Notes under the pieces: generated by a model
The model's database searches: none
What the model was told of the DNA's origin: nothing
Seen by the model: only the letters and a program-made list of their open reading frames with translations
Position numbers and translations under genes: made by a program
Shown here: in pieces, positions 1 through 7,999 of the stretch
How positions within the stretch are numbered: the stretch's first letter is position 1
How the letters are laid out: each line of letters opens with the position of its first letter
IMG/VR virus record: IMGVR_UViG_3300035698_003847
Location: 1-30,485 of that record
Origin: a virus
DNA: 30,485 nucleotides
Reading direction: 5' to 3' (one strand)

Positions 1-573
1 ATGGAAAAACTTGAGAATGCTGATGAGAAGAATGAAATTATAAAGAAGGGTGTTAAATTACCAGACACATTTGTAAACGGCCCAACAAAAACTATCAAAC
101 GTGAAGGTATGAAATTCTATATTCATTTTAGTTTTCTTCCTGAAGATATAGAAATGAAATATCCAATTGCTATGTGGATAAATACAAATAATAAAACCGA
201 CGTGAGAGTATCAACAAAGGCATGTAAGAAACTTAGTAAACTTGCGGTTGACTGTGGTTTATCATTGAAGATTGTTGAAGATACATGGGACAAATGTCTT
301 GGGGATAATGCATCGAACAGACTTGCCCGTATGGTTAGCTTATGTCTTAGACACAATATCCCACGTCAAGATGTTCTCGTCGCGTTAAGAGATATTAATG
401 GTGACAATGTAAGTACTTTGTTAACTGCGGTTAGAAAGTTTATTGGTGAAACTATTGACGATGGTACATCTATTGTTGGTTTACAATGCCCGGAATGTCG
501 TAGTGATAGTCTTACTATGCAATCTGGTTGTTTTCAGTGTAGTGACTGTGGCTATTGTGGATGTGGAGCTTAA
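1..573 (+). CDS. RNR C-terminal-like (TSCPD-type) zinc protein
   Basis: A 190-residue protein. The C-terminal third resembles the tail of class II ribonucleotide reductases: a helical segment (about 95-150) followed by a cysteine cluster, C163-x2-C166, C177-x2-C180, C183-x2-C186 and C188, fitting a zinc ribbon or redox tail. In class II enzymes such a tail regenerates the active-site cysteines; here it seems to be a free-standing protein, or the end of a longer gene, because the ATG is the first base of the window. No catalytic barrel is visible. Neighbouring thyX, dut and a nucleotide kinase support a role around dNTP supply, but that is inference. The start is unverified. Confidence 0.6.
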   Translation: MEKLENADEKNEIIKKGVKLPDTFVNGPTKTIKREGMKFYIHFSFLPEDIEMKYPIAMWINTNNKTDVRVSTKACKKLSKLAVDCGLSLKIVEDTWDKCLGDNASNRLARMVSLCLRHNIPRQDVLVALRDINGDNVSTLLTAVRKFIGETIDDGTSIVGLQCPECRSDSLTMQSGCFQCSDCGYCGCGA

Positions 574-629
574 TATGAAATATAAATGTCTATGTGAAAA
601 AGAATTATCAATATAAGGAGTTTTTTAAA

Positions 630-1421
630 ATGTATAAGTTTATTAAAACAAAAGATGAAGAAAATCAGTTTGACATTACTGATGTTGTAATTCAAACAAA
701 ATGTCGTGATTTAACTATGGAAGAATTATTCGATATGTTTAAATCATTTTTACAGGCGTGTAATTTTCCAATTAAACTCAATGAAGAACTTGAATTGGTA
801 AATCAACATAGTCACGATGGAACAGAAGAAATTGAAATTGACTTATCAAAAGAAGAATTTAATATGGTTGCTTCTATGGCTCATGATAATGACATTACTT
901 TCAATGAGATGGTTAATAGAATTTTGGTAGACCAACTTGCAGTAATAGGTGAATCAGAAGAAGAATTTGATTCATTTGTTGAAAAATTAAAAGAACAAGA
1001 TGTTGGTGATGATGAAGATGCAATTAACGAATTCGATAATGTTGTTGGTCAATTAAAAGAAACATCTCGTTATGAGAAAACACAAGATGATATAATAAAT
1101 AAAAAGTATTATAAAACATTAACAATAGTTGATAATGCTATTGTAAAAACACCATATTCACCGGAAGGAATTTGTGCTGAAGAAAATATGAAAACTAAAT
1201 TGGTTGACACACCGGATTTAGTTGACAAAGAAGTTTACGAAAAACAATTTGGAATCCCTCCTGATTCAGTAGAAACGGTTGATACGATTCTTGACCAACC
1301 GGATTCAGTTGAAAAAGATGTTGTAGATGAACCAAAATCTAAAACATGGGAAAATGTAAATAAAGCTAAAGAAGTTGTAGCAAAATTACAACAAAAAGAA
1401 GAAGAAAAACCGAGACCATAA
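630..1421 (+). CDS. acidic protein with ribbon-helix-helix-like segment
   Basis: A 263-residue, strongly acidic protein. I chose the ATG at 630 because AAGGAG lies at 615-620; the in-frame ATG at 594 has no such site. Residues 67-105 read as a beta strand followed by two helices (IDLSKEEFNMV..., then ITFNEMVNRILVDQL), a pattern like Arc/MetJ ribbon-helix-helix DNA-binding domains. The rest is low-complexity Glu/Asp/Lys/Val, with repeats such as PDSVE and PPDSVE near the C terminus, and is probably disordered. Its TAA overlaps the next ATG by one base, so the two are probably translationally coupled. Function is unknown; DNA binding is only suggested by the motif. Confidence 0.75.
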   Translation: MYKFIKTKDEENQFDITDVVIQTKCRDLTMEELFDMFKSFLQACNFPIKLNEELELVNQHSHDGTEEIEIDLSKEEFNMVASMAHDNDITFNEMVNRILVDQLAVIGESEEEFDSFVEKLKEQDVGDDEDAINEFDNVVGQLKETSRYEKTQDDIINKKYYKTLTIVDNAIVKTPYSPEGICAEENMKTKLVDTPDLVDKEVYEKQFGIPPDSVETVDTILDQPDSVEKDVVDEPKSKTWENVNKAKEVVAKLQQKEEEKPRP

Positions 1422-1870
1422 TGAATACATATAAAGCACACGTTATGAAAACTGATGTTCCCAATGATAATGGTATGCTTTATTCATCTGAAGTGATGGA
1501 TAAAGCTATCAATCAATATAATGAGAAGGTTGAAAAAAGAACTGCGCTTGGTGAATTAAAAATCATAGGGCGTAGTTTTGAAACAGAAGAAGAATATGTC
1601 GGTCGTGGGAAAGTTGTTCAACTTGATAAAGTATCACATTTGATTACTAATATCAAAAGAACTGGAAGTGATATTGACTGCACATTACAAGTATTAAATA
1701 CTCAAAATGGTTTAATACTTGAAAATATTCTTAAAGCGTTTGGGGTTAAAAAACACGGGTTAGTAAATGACGTGGTAACCGTAAGCTCAAGGGGGATAGG
1801 TGCAGTTAAAAATAAAACACATGTGGATGATTATACATTTATTGCGATTGACATATTTCCAAAGGAATAG
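1421..1870 (+). CDS. prohead-protease-like protein (S77/S78 fold)
   Basis: A 149-residue protein with the layout of phage head-maturation proteases: an N-terminal NGMLYSSEVMDKAI segment (compare NGRxYPxxVLxxAV), GEL at 44-46, VSH with His73, a G-rich strand, LNTQNGLIL, and VSSRG with Ser122/Ser123. His73 and Ser122 are 49 residues apart, close to the His-Ser spacing of HK97-type proteases, so these are the likely catalytic pair. Such enzymes cut the scaffold and delta domains inside the prohead. The gene sits away from recognisable head genes, between a putative DNA-binding protein and a hypothetical, so a divergent paralogue with another role is possible. Confidence 0.6.
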   Translation: MNTYKAHVMKTDVPNDNGMLYSSEVMDKAINQYNEKVEKRTALGELKIIGRSFETEEEYVGRGKVVQLDKVSHLITNIKRTGSDIDCTLQVLNTQNGLILENILKAFGVKKHGLVNDVVTVSSRGIGAVKNKTHVDDYTFIAIDIFPKE

Positions 1871-1872
1871 AT

Positions 1873-2223
1873 ATGAGTGAAGAAATTAAATTTATGAATA
1901 TTAAAGATTTTAGAGAGGAAGGATATCTACAAGAGTTAAATAGAATATTCCTTCACCCATTAGGTTTAGCATTACAAATCAATATTGATGATGATGGTGT
2001 TGAACATCTTGGTGGTATTTGGGATTATAGAGAAGATGGTGAAGGTATCCATTATAATTTAACAGGTTCTAATAATGAACGTAATGCTATGTTCTTCAAG
2101 AAAGCACAAAATATTAAAAATTTATTGGGTGAACGAATGCCAAAGCGTCAACATCTTTTAGGATTTGTAGTTGAACCTGTACATAAGGTGGAATCTGATG
2201 AAACAAATATTAAGATTGACTAA
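1873..2223 (+). CDS. conserved phage hypothetical protein
   Basis: A 116-residue protein starting 3 nt after the previous stop. The pattern MNIKDFREEGYLQELNRIF, then HPLGLALQI, then LGGIWDYREDGEGI, is one I associate with small uncharacterised proteins of many tailed phages. No catalytic motif, signal peptide or membrane segment is seen. The 3' end overlaps the next gene by 26 nt, so expression is probably coupled. Function unknown. Confidence 0.7.
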   Translation: MSEEIKFMNIKDFREEGYLQELNRIFLHPLGLALQINIDDDGVEHLGGIWDYREDGEGIHYNLTGSNNERNAMFFKKAQNIKNLLGERMPKRQHLLGFVVEPVHKVESDETNIKID

Positions 2224-2395
2224 AAAAGATGGAACACATATCGATTTTAATCTCGTCAAAGCAACTGCTATTAGAAGTGGTGATGGTATGTTTCACATTG
2301 ACAAAGTTAATAATGGTTATAGATTGATAGTGTCTGAGGACATTATTAATGAAATGACACAATTTGATAATTTAACAATGATTCGTGAGGATTGA
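2198..2395 (+). CDS. small hypothetical protein
   Basis: A 65-residue protein beginning MKQILRLTKKDG. The ATG at 2198 follows AAGGTG at 2185-2190; an upstream TTG at 2171 is in frame but has no clear ribosome-binding site. It begins inside the end of the preceding gene and its TGA precedes the thyX ATG by one base, so it is part of a tightly packed operon. A beta-rich domain is likely (alternating TKKDGTHIDFNLVKATAI and GYRLIVS). No family recognised. Confidence 0.65.
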   Translation: MKQILRLTKKDGTHIDFNLVKATAIRSGDGMFHIDKVNNGYRLIVSEDIINEMTQFDNLTMIRED

Positions 2396-2396
2396 A

Positions 2397-3146
2397 ATGA
2401 AGGTTTTAAAAAACGAAGGGCAGTTTGAAGTGCTCTCAAAAACAGAAGATGTAATCTGGCAAATAGCATCGGCTGCACGTATATGTTATAAATCATTTGA
2501 TAAACAAACACCAGAAAATGATTTGAAACTTATAGCAAATTTACTGAATCGTAATCATTATGCAATGATTGAGATGGCACACATGACAGTGAAATTCACT
2601 CAAACGAGTAGAGGAGTAAGCCATGAGCTTGTTCGGCATAGGCTTGCATCATTTGCTCAAGAGAGTACTCGTTATGTAAATGAATCTAATTTACATGTTG
2701 TTGTTCCACCTCATAAAGATGAAAAGAAAAAGATTGACATTAATTCATTATCACTTGAAAATTATTTTCAAAAGAATGAAGAAATGTACAGAGGATTACT
2801 TGCCGATGGATACAAACCAGAGGATGCACGTTGTTGTCTTCCTATTGCAATTGAAGCACCTATAGTTATGAGTGCTAATTTGAGAGAGTGGATTCATGTG
2901 TTTGATATGAGAACTGATTTTTATGCACATTGGGAAATTAGAGCGGTCATGTTAAAGTTACTTAAATATTGTCAAAAAGAAATTCCATTGATATTTGATG
3001 ATTTTCATTTCTTTACAACTAAAGATGGTAAAGAATATGCAAGACGTGTTATGCCAATGAATGTATTAAAGGATAAAATTAATCATTCACTTATTGCAAA
3101 ACCAGAAGAAAAAGAAAATTTATTAAAATATATTGAAAGTTTATAA
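2397..3146 (+). CDS. thyX: flavin-dependent thymidylate synthase ThyX
   Basis: A 249-residue protein with the ThyX signature RHRxxSxxxxSxRY at residues 80-93 (RHRLASFAQESTRY). ThyX methylates dUMP to dTMP using FAD, NADPH and methylene-tetrahydrofolate. The conserved YxxHxxxxEMAHMTVKF-like stretch (55-67) and the C-terminal AREWIHVFDMR-like helix are also present. Length fits the family (about 220-260). The ATG at 2397 has GAGG just upstream; an in-frame ATG at 2385 is less well placed. With dut nearby it would make dTTP: dUTPase supplies dUMP and ThyX methylates it. T4 itself uses the unrelated Td enzyme, so this is a different solution. Confidence 0.95.
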   Translation: MKVLKNEGQFEVLSKTEDVIWQIASAARICYKSFDKQTPENDLKLIANLLNRNHYAMIEMAHMTVKFTQTSRGVSHELVRHRLASFAQESTRYVNESNLHVVVPPHKDEKKKIDINSLSLENYFQKNEEMYRGLLADGYKPEDARCCLPIAIEAPIVMSANLREWIHVFDMRTDFYAHWEIRAVMLKLLKYCQKEIPLIFDDFHFFTTKDGKEYARRVMPMNVLKDKINHSLIAKPEEKENLLKYIESL

Positions 3147-3153
3147 GAAGATA

Positions 3154-3167
3154 TATAAATATAAATA
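3154..3167 (+). promoter_or_regulatory. tandem T4-type late promoter boxes
   Basis: Two overlapping perfect TATAAATA octamers (3154-3161 and 3160-3167) lie just after thyX, about 100 nt ahead of the zinc-repeat nuclease gene at 3265. In T4 this octamer is recognised by gp55 with gp33 and the gp45 clamp; a clamp gene is present in this window. Confidence 0.6.
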
Positions 3168-3264
3168 GAGTGTGTGGGACAGGGGCTTATAATCCTTTTT
3201 TTTGCCAATACAAGAATTACCTATCACTCCTCACTTAAATTTATACCGTATTGGAGGTCTTCTT

Positions 3265-3972
3265 ATGAAACGATTAACAACAGAACAATTTATTGAAAAA
3301 GCTAAAAGTATTTATGGTGATACGCATGATTATAGTTTGGTTGAATATGAAATGTCATTGAAAAAAGTAAAATTTATATGTAAAAAACACGGAGCATTTA
3401 AACAATTACCCAAAACACATTTAAAGGGACATGGGTGTTTAAAATGTGGAAATAATTATTCACCAACAACAAATGAAGTTATTGAAAAATTTAAAAAACT
3501 TCATGGTGATAAATATGATTATAGTTTGGTTGTTTACAAAAAAGCACACGATAAAGTCAACATAATTTGTAAAGAACATGGTGTTTTTAAACAATCACCA
3601 AATAAACATTCACAATATAATGGGTGTCCTAAATGTAAAAGAAGTGTTGGTGAAGAAAGAATAGAATTGTGGTTGAGTGATAATCATATTCAATTTGAAT
3701 CGCAAAAAACATACCCCAACTGCAAAAATAAAAGAGTGTTTCCTTTTGATTTTTACTTACCAGAATCCAATACAATCATTGAGTATGATGATGAGCAACA
3801 CTTCAAGCCAAAAAAATTGTTTGGTGGTGTTGACGGATTTAAAAAAAGACAACACAATGATAAAATAAAAACTGATTATTGTAGAAAAAATAACATAAAA
3901 TTAATTAGAATCTCTTATAAAGAGAGTATTGAACAAAAACTAAAGGAGTTTATTGATGAAAGTAAAGTTTAA
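3265..3972 (+). CDS. zinc-repeat endonuclease (DUF723-like repeats plus DUF559/Vsr-like nuclease domain)
   Basis: A 235-residue protein with the ATG at 3265 behind GGAGG. Two tandem copies of a repeat (FIEKAKSIYGDTHDYSLVEY... CKKHGAF ... GCLKCG, and VIEKFKKLHGDKYDYSLVVY... CKEHGVF ... GCPKC) each carry Cys/His pairs and match DUF723-type zinc repeats seen in homing-type endonucleases. The C-terminal part (about 140-235) has the order GEERIELWL, FPFDFYLPE, IIEYDDEQHF, DKIKTDYCRKNNIKLIRI, typical of very-short-patch-repair-like PD-(D/E)XK nucleases (DUF559 group), with D and E-x-D/Q in place. It is probably a free-standing mobile endonuclease between thyX and dut, with its own late promoters. 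It overlaps dut by 17 nt. Confidence 0.8.
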   Translation: MKRLTTEQFIEKAKSIYGDTHDYSLVEYEMSLKKVKFICKKHGAFKQLPKTHLKGHGCLKCGNNYSPTTNEVIEKFKKLHGDKYDYSLVVYKKAHDKVNIICKEHGVFKQSPNKHSQYNGCPKCKRSVGEERIELWLSDNHIQFESQKTYPNCKNKRVFPFDFYLPESNTIIEYDDEQHFKPKKLFGGVDGFKKRQHNDKIKTDYCRKNNIKLIRISYKESIEQKLKEFIDESKV

Positions 3973-4486
3973 AAAGTTACACGAAGATGCAGTGCTTCCT
4001 GCTTATGGCACAGAATATTCAGCGGGTATGGATTTGGTTCCTGTGAGTGGGCCAGTACAAAAGGAAAAATATATTGAATATAAATTTGGATTTGCAATGG
4101 AAATCTCTAAAGGCTATGCCGGATTCATCTTTCCCCGTAGTTCTATTTCAAAAACCGATTTGAATTTGACGAATAGTGTTGGAATCATTGATGCAGATTA
4201 TCGTGGTGAAGTAATGGCACGATTCAATTTAAATTTGCCATTGAATCACTTGAATCAATATGATACAAACTTTAAACATGTTAAAGTCCCTGATGGGTAT
4301 ATAGACAATAGAATGTTGTATATGGATGATGAATTAACTATGTTCAAACCCAACACAGCAATACTACAAATGGTTATCATGCCAGTACCAAAAATAGAAC
4401 CAGAATGGGCTGATGAGCTATCAGAGACACCAAGAGGTTCTGGTGGATTTGGAAGTACAGACAATATTACAATCATTAATACATAA
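3956..4486 (+). CDS. dut: dUTP pyrophosphatase
   Basis: A 176-residue trimeric-type dUTPase with all five motifs: I AGMDL (23-27), II PRSSISK (60-66), III GIIDADYRGEV (76-86), IV AILQMVI (135-141) and V RGSGGFGST (160-168). It hydrolyses dUTP to dUMP and pyrophosphate, keeping uracil out of phage DNA and feeding ThyX. It is longer than the usual 150 residues because of an insert at about 97-128 between motifs III and IV. The start is the ATG at 3956, with AAAGGAG 8 nt upstream, inside the end of the preceding nuclease gene. A strong inverted repeat follows the stop. Confidence 0.95.
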   Translation: MKVKFKKLHEDAVLPAYGTEYSAGMDLVPVSGPVQKEKYIEYKFGFAMEISKGYAGFIFPRSSISKTDLNLTNSVGIIDADYRGEVMARFNLNLPLNHLNQYDTNFKHVKVPDGYIDNRMLYMDDELTMFKPNTAILQMVIMPVPKIEPEWADELSETPRGSGGFGSTDNITIINT

Positions 4487-4491
4487 TTGTA

Positions 4492-4535
4492 AACTTTTAA
4501 GGTACTGTGAAATTTTTATAGTACCTTAAAAAGTT
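4492..4535 (+). terminator. inverted-repeat terminator after dut
   Basis: A stem of TTTTAAGGTACT / AGTACCTTAAAA extended by AACT/AGTT, around a 13-nt loop, with T/A runs on both flanks. It can terminate on either strand and insulates the dut operon from the clamp operon promoter that follows. Confidence 0.75.
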
Positions 4536-4557
4536 GACAAAATAATAAAAATAACTA

Positions 4558-4585
4558 TTGACTTTTTTGTAGAATTTATTATATT
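4558..4585 (+). promoter_or_regulatory. sigma70-like promoter of the clamp operon
   Basis: TTGACT (4558-4563), a 16-nt spacer, then TATATT (4580-4585) within GAATTTATTATATT. The same extended -10 region recurs at 12948, 15531 and 18143. The clamp gene starts 52 nt downstream. Confidence 0.75.
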
Positions 4586-4636
4586 AAAGTGTAAATATAT
4601 ATATCGTCATATATGAATTGAAAAGGAGTACATTAT

Positions 4637-5362
4637 ATGAAATCTATTTCGTATAAACAAGAGTTTTTTGACTTAGTTAGTCAATTGACACCATTCAATG
4701 ATAAAATTGTCATTGAACATGATGAAAGTGGTGATGTAACAAAAATTAGAAGACAGGATGATGAAAAAACATCAGCATACATTTTATCTGCCCCTCGTGA
4801 ATATTTTGATATTGAAGACAAAGTTGGATTTTATAAGTATTCAGAATTTTATAGGTTCTTAAAAACTTTAAATAATCCCAACATAAAAATTAATCAAAAT
4901 AAGTTGATGTTGTCAAATGATGCAAGTAGATTCACTTACATCTTAACAGATGCATCAAGAATGAAAACTGGGCCAAATGATTTTAATATGGAAGACCCGG
5001 ACTTCAAATTTGATTTGGATTCAGAATCATTAATGGAAATTGTTAAGATGAGTACCTTATTAAAAAATTCTAAACATTCTGAAATAACATGTGTTGGTGA
5101 TAAAATCAATGTGAAAATTTGTATGGAAGAAGGTGATAATTCCTTTGAAAAAACATTTGATGCATCACATTCAAATTATGAATTTGCTAAAGAACCATTA
5201 CAATTTAAAATCTTTTCTGATTTCTTCACTAAATTGCCATCACGTCATGACTATACAATTTCTATTAAAGCACCCGGACATCTCATTTTCGATATGAAGA
5301 GTGATGATATCCAATTGAAATTGTACACGGCATTACTTAGAAATAGAAAACGAGGAAAATAA
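4637..5362 (+). CDS. 45: DNA polymerase sliding clamp (gp45-like)
   Basis: A 241-residue protein, close to T4 gp45 (228), with clamp-like alternation (LMLSNDASRFTYILTD, MKTGPNDFNMEDPDFKFDLDSESLMEIVKMS, a C-terminal IQLKLYTALLR). The assignment rests mostly on synteny: the next genes are an AAA+ loader subunit and a gp62-like subunit. The clamp ring tethers the polymerase and, in T4, is also the mobile activator of late transcription, which fits the TATAAATA boxes here. AAAAGGAG precedes the ATG and the gene has its own promoter and an upstream terminator, so it leads an operon running to at least 7976. Confidence 0.85.
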   Translation: MKSISYKQEFFDLVSQLTPFNDKIVIEHDESGDVTKIRRQDDEKTSAYILSAPREYFDIEDKVGFYKYSEFYRFLKTLNNPNIKINQNKLMLSNDASRFTYILTDASRMKTGPNDFNMEDPDFKFDLDSESLMEIVKMSTLLKNSKHSEITCVGDKINVKICMEEGDNSFEKTFDASHSNYEFAKEPLQFKIFSDFFTKLPSRHDYTISIKAPGHLIFDMKSDDIQLKLYTALLRNRKRGK

Positions 5363-5363
5363 T

Positions 5364-5819
5364 ATGAAAGATAATAGCCTATTAGGACAAAATTACGACC
5401 TTCCTGAGAACAGGGATGAATTTATTGATACCAGTAGTGGTGAAGTTGTGAAGCAAGATGCGCTTGACCCTATGGATGTTATACGAAAGATAGCAGAAAA
5501 GATTGGTACAAAAATTCAAGACCCGAAACCAAATTGTAAACATTGTTATGGTAGAGGATATATAGGAAGAGATGCATCAAATAAAGCACCAATTCCTTGT
5601 CAATGTATTTATCCTAAAGCCGAGGGTGAAGACGCATTGAATCAACAGGTTGCTCAAGAGGGAATGCGTAAATTGACAAGAGTACAACGTAGACAATTGG
5701 AAGCATACACAAAGAAACAAAAACAAAAAAAGAGCAAACGTGATTGGAAAAATAAAAAAAATAAATCGAAAAATACAACACATGCGGTAATTGGGCTAAG
5801 TGGGGCTTGTAATGAGTGA
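5364..5819 (+). CDS. DnaJ-like single zinc-finger protein, basic C terminus
   Basis: A 151-residue protein starting 1 nt after the clamp stop. The middle has one CKHCYGRGYIGRD motif followed by PCQC, like a half DnaJ zinc centre (CxxCxGxG plus CxC). From about residue 105 it is very rich in Lys, Arg and Gln (KKQKQKKSKRDWKNKKNKSK), a likely nucleic-acid-binding tail. It overlaps the clamp-loader gene by 8 nt. T4 has no gene at this exact place. Function unknown; a replication accessory role is a guess from context. Confidence 0.7.
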   Translation: MKDNSLLGQNYDLPENRDEFIDTSSGEVVKQDALDPMDVIRKIAEKIGTKIQDPKPNCKHCYGRGYIGRDASNKAPIPCQCIYPKAEGEDALNQQVAQEGMRKLTRVQRRQLEAYTKKQKQKKSKRDWKNKKNKSKNTTHAVIGLSGACNE

Positions 5820-6780
5820 TAAAGATGTAGTTTATTGTAATCCTGATTTTACATTATTCCATGAAAAATATAGACCAAATAGAATTGATGATATAATACT
5901 TCCACCGAATTTGAAACGTAAGTTTGAAAAGATTGTGGAAACAAATGACATCCCGAATATGTTATTTTATTCTATAACACCGGGTGTTGGTAAAACAACA
6001 GTCGCAAAAGCACTGGTTGAACAGTGTGATGTCGATTCTATGTATATTAATACTTCATTGGAACGTGGTATCGATGTATTAAGAAGTAAGATTTCTCGTT
6101 ATGCCGAATCAATGACATTTGATAATAAAACTAAAGTAGTTATATTGGATGAGTTTGATGGAGCAACACCTGAATTACAGGATGCATTGAGAGCATCTAT
6201 TGAAGAGTATCATGATGTGTGTAGATTTATATGCACGTGTAACCACATTAATAAAATTAAAGATGCTCTTCAGTCAAGACTTGACCCTGTGGATTTTAAT
6301 TTTAAAGATTTAAAAACTAAACAATTTATGATGCCTGAAATAGGAAAACATCTTGTTGCTATTTTAAATAATGAAAAAATCAAATATGATAGTCCTAAAA
6401 CTATTATGACTTTGATGACATCATGTTATCCAGATATCAGAACAATGGTTAAATTACTCCGTGATTGTTATGAACAATATGGAGTCATCAATAAAGAGAT
6501 TTTTAAACTTAAAACTCTTAACGATGGAGATTTTTATCAATTAATTCTTAACAAAAAGATAACAAAAGCAAGACGTTATATGATTGATAATAATATTGAC
6601 TATGCGGATATATATGGATTAATAAAAACAAACATGCTCGACAGTGGATTGGTTGAAGATATGGCAATAAGAGCAGAATTGTATATTATTCTTGCTGAGT
6701 ATGATTACAGACACACACATGCGAATGACCCGGAATTACAATTTGCCGGATGTTTATTTGAAATATGTAAACAGATGTAA
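5812..6780 (+). CDS. 44: clamp loader large subunit (gp44-like AAA+ ATPase)
   Basis: A 322-residue AAA+ protein. Visible are HEKYRPNRIDDI near the N terminus, Walker A SITPGVGKTT (54-63), Walker B VVILDEFD (109-116), a sensor-1-like ICTCNH (140-145) and the SRC-like arginine-finger position QSRLDP (154-159). This is the RFC/gp44 layout; length matches T4 gp44 (319). It opens the gp45 ring and loads it on primed DNA with gp62, encoded two genes downstream. I chose the ATG at 5812 over the in-frame GTG at 5800 because MSDKD is the natural start, though the ribosome-binding site is weak and coupling to the upstream gene is likely. Confidence 0.93.
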   Translation: MSDKDVVYCNPDFTLFHEKYRPNRIDDIILPPNLKRKFEKIVETNDIPNMLFYSITPGVGKTTVAKALVEQCDVDSMYINTSLERGIDVLRSKISRYAESMTFDNKTKVVILDEFDGATPELQDALRASIEEYHDVCRFICTCNHINKIKDALQSRLDPVDFNFKDLKTKQFMMPEIGKHLVAILNNEKIKYDSPKTIMTLMTSCYPDIRTMVKLLRDCYEQYGVINKEIFKLKTLNDGDFYQLILNKKITKARRYMIDNNIDYADIYGLIKTNMLDSGLVEDMAIRAELYIILAEYDYRHTHANDPELQFAGCLFEICKQM

Positions 6781-6789
6781 GGGGAAATA

Positions 6790-7563
6790 ATGAATATTAA
6801 TTTTGTAGTAGCAAGAGACAATGACAACACATTCGGTACTTATTTCGCACCATCCGCAAAGAGGTTTGGAGTTCCATGCTATCAGATTGGTGATAAACCA
6901 GACACAAATGGGAACATAATTAGAAAATCCGTTTGCGACAAATATCATATAATGTCAAAAATGTTGATGGACAATAAAGTAATTACAGATGATTCAGTTA
7001 TAGTATTTATCCATGAAGATATAAATATCCTTGACAACCATTTTATTGAAAAAATAAACATGGTGTTTTCAGAAAAACCTGACGTTGGTGTTTTAGGCGT
7101 TGCAGGTGTCAAGCAAATTTCTAAAAAAGGATGGTGGTTCGATGAACAAAATGAACCAGTTGGTCATATCGTTGAAGGTATTGATGGCAAGAATATTTCA
7201 GAAGGAAGTCATGCTATATATGGAACAGTCGGTTACACTGATAACTGCGCTTCTGTTGAAGGTTGTGTCTTAGCTGTTAGGGGTTCTTTAATTAAAGCTG
7301 GTGTAAACTTTGATGTAGAGACTTATAAAAATGATAAAGATATGTATGCAATGGATATCTGTGTTCAGTCTTTACTTAAGGGATATAAAGTTGCCGTTGC
7401 TGATATATTAGTTTATCATCGGTCAAACAGAATAAAAACTGTTTCTGATAGCTGGACTAATGCAAAACAATTATTCAATGAAAAATATAAAGATTTGGAA
7501 TTTCCAATTAAACCTGAAAATATTCTTGTTAAAAGAGAAGAAGTAATGGACGTGGAGATATAA
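6790..7563 (+). CDS. GT-A glycosyltransferase-like protein (StrF/GT2-like)
   Basis: A 257-residue protein starting 9 nt after gp44 with GGGG as ribosome-binding site. It has VFIHEDINIL (about 75-84), equivalent to the FxHDD nucleotide-sugar motif of StrF-type family 2 glycosyltransferases, VGVLGVAGV, a G-x-C-A-S-V-E-G-C-V-L-A-VRGS strand typical of these enzymes (about 155-170), and FDVETYKNDKDMYAMDICVQSLLKGYKVAVAD (C-terminal half). It probably transfers a sugar to an unknown acceptor, possibly modified DNA or a surface glycan. Its place between the two clamp-loader genes is unusual. Confidence 0.75.
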   Translation: MNINFVVARDNDNTFGTYFAPSAKRFGVPCYQIGDKPDTNGNIIRKSVCDKYHIMSKMLMDNKVITDDSVIVFIHEDINILDNHFIEKINMVFSEKPDVGVLGVAGVKQISKKGWWFDEQNEPVGHIVEGIDGKNISEGSHAIYGTVGYTDNCASVEGCVLAVRGSLIKAGVNFDVETYKNDKDMYAMDICVQSLLKGYKVAVADILVYHRSNRIKTVSDSWTNAKQLFNEKYKDLEFPIKPENILVKREEVMDVEI

Positions 7564-7976
7564 TGGATAAGCCTTGGGAATATATTGACGCAATGACAAT
7601 AAATAAAAAGGATTTAGATATGTCCGACCCGGCTATATCTAAAAATTATAGTCCTTATATGATTAATAGGTGGTTATCTTCTGTTGATATCTTTATTCCT
7701 ATTGTGAATGACATTAATATACACGGTGATACAATGTCAAAACAATCTCATTATAATTTTTTGAAAGGTATATTACCAAAACAAAAAATACACATCGACT
7801 ATAAAGCAGTTTCCATTCATAAGAATTTGGATATAAAAGATATACGATACGTTGCAACATATTTTAAAGTTGGTATCAAAGAAGCAAAATTGTATATCAG
7901 TATGCTTACTAATAAAGAAGTTAAAGATATATTAAAAACGTTTAAATATGGTATGAATAAAATGGTTGAAGTATAA
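7563..7976 (+). CDS. 62: clamp loader small subunit (gp62-like)
   Basis: A 137-residue protein whose N terminus (MDKPWEYIDAMTINKKDL, then YSPYMINRWLS, then QSHYNFLKGILPKQK) follows the T4 gp62 pattern of an early WxxIDA helix, a PYMINR-like segment and a YxFL..I.PK segment. T4 gp62 is 187 residues, so this one is shorter. It would complete the gp44/gp62 clamp loader. The ATG overlaps the preceding TAA by one base, so translation is coupled. No ATPase motif is expected or seen. Confidence 0.8.
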   Translation: MDKPWEYIDAMTINKKDLDMSDPAISKNYSPYMINRWLSSVDIFIPIVNDINIHGDTMSKQSHYNFLKGILPKQKIHIDYKAVSIHKNLDIKDIRYVATYFKVGIKEAKLYISMLTNKEVKDILKTFKYGMNKMVEV

Positions 7977-7979
7977 ATA
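7972..7979 (+). promoter_or_regulatory. T4-type late promoter box
   Basis: Perfect TATAAATA overlapping the gp62 stop codon, 20 nt ahead of the next gene's ATG at 8000. It suggests that the zinc-protein and metallophosphoesterase genes downstream form a late unit. Confidence 0.6.
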
Positions 7980-7999
7980 CATATCGGAGGTAAGTTGTT

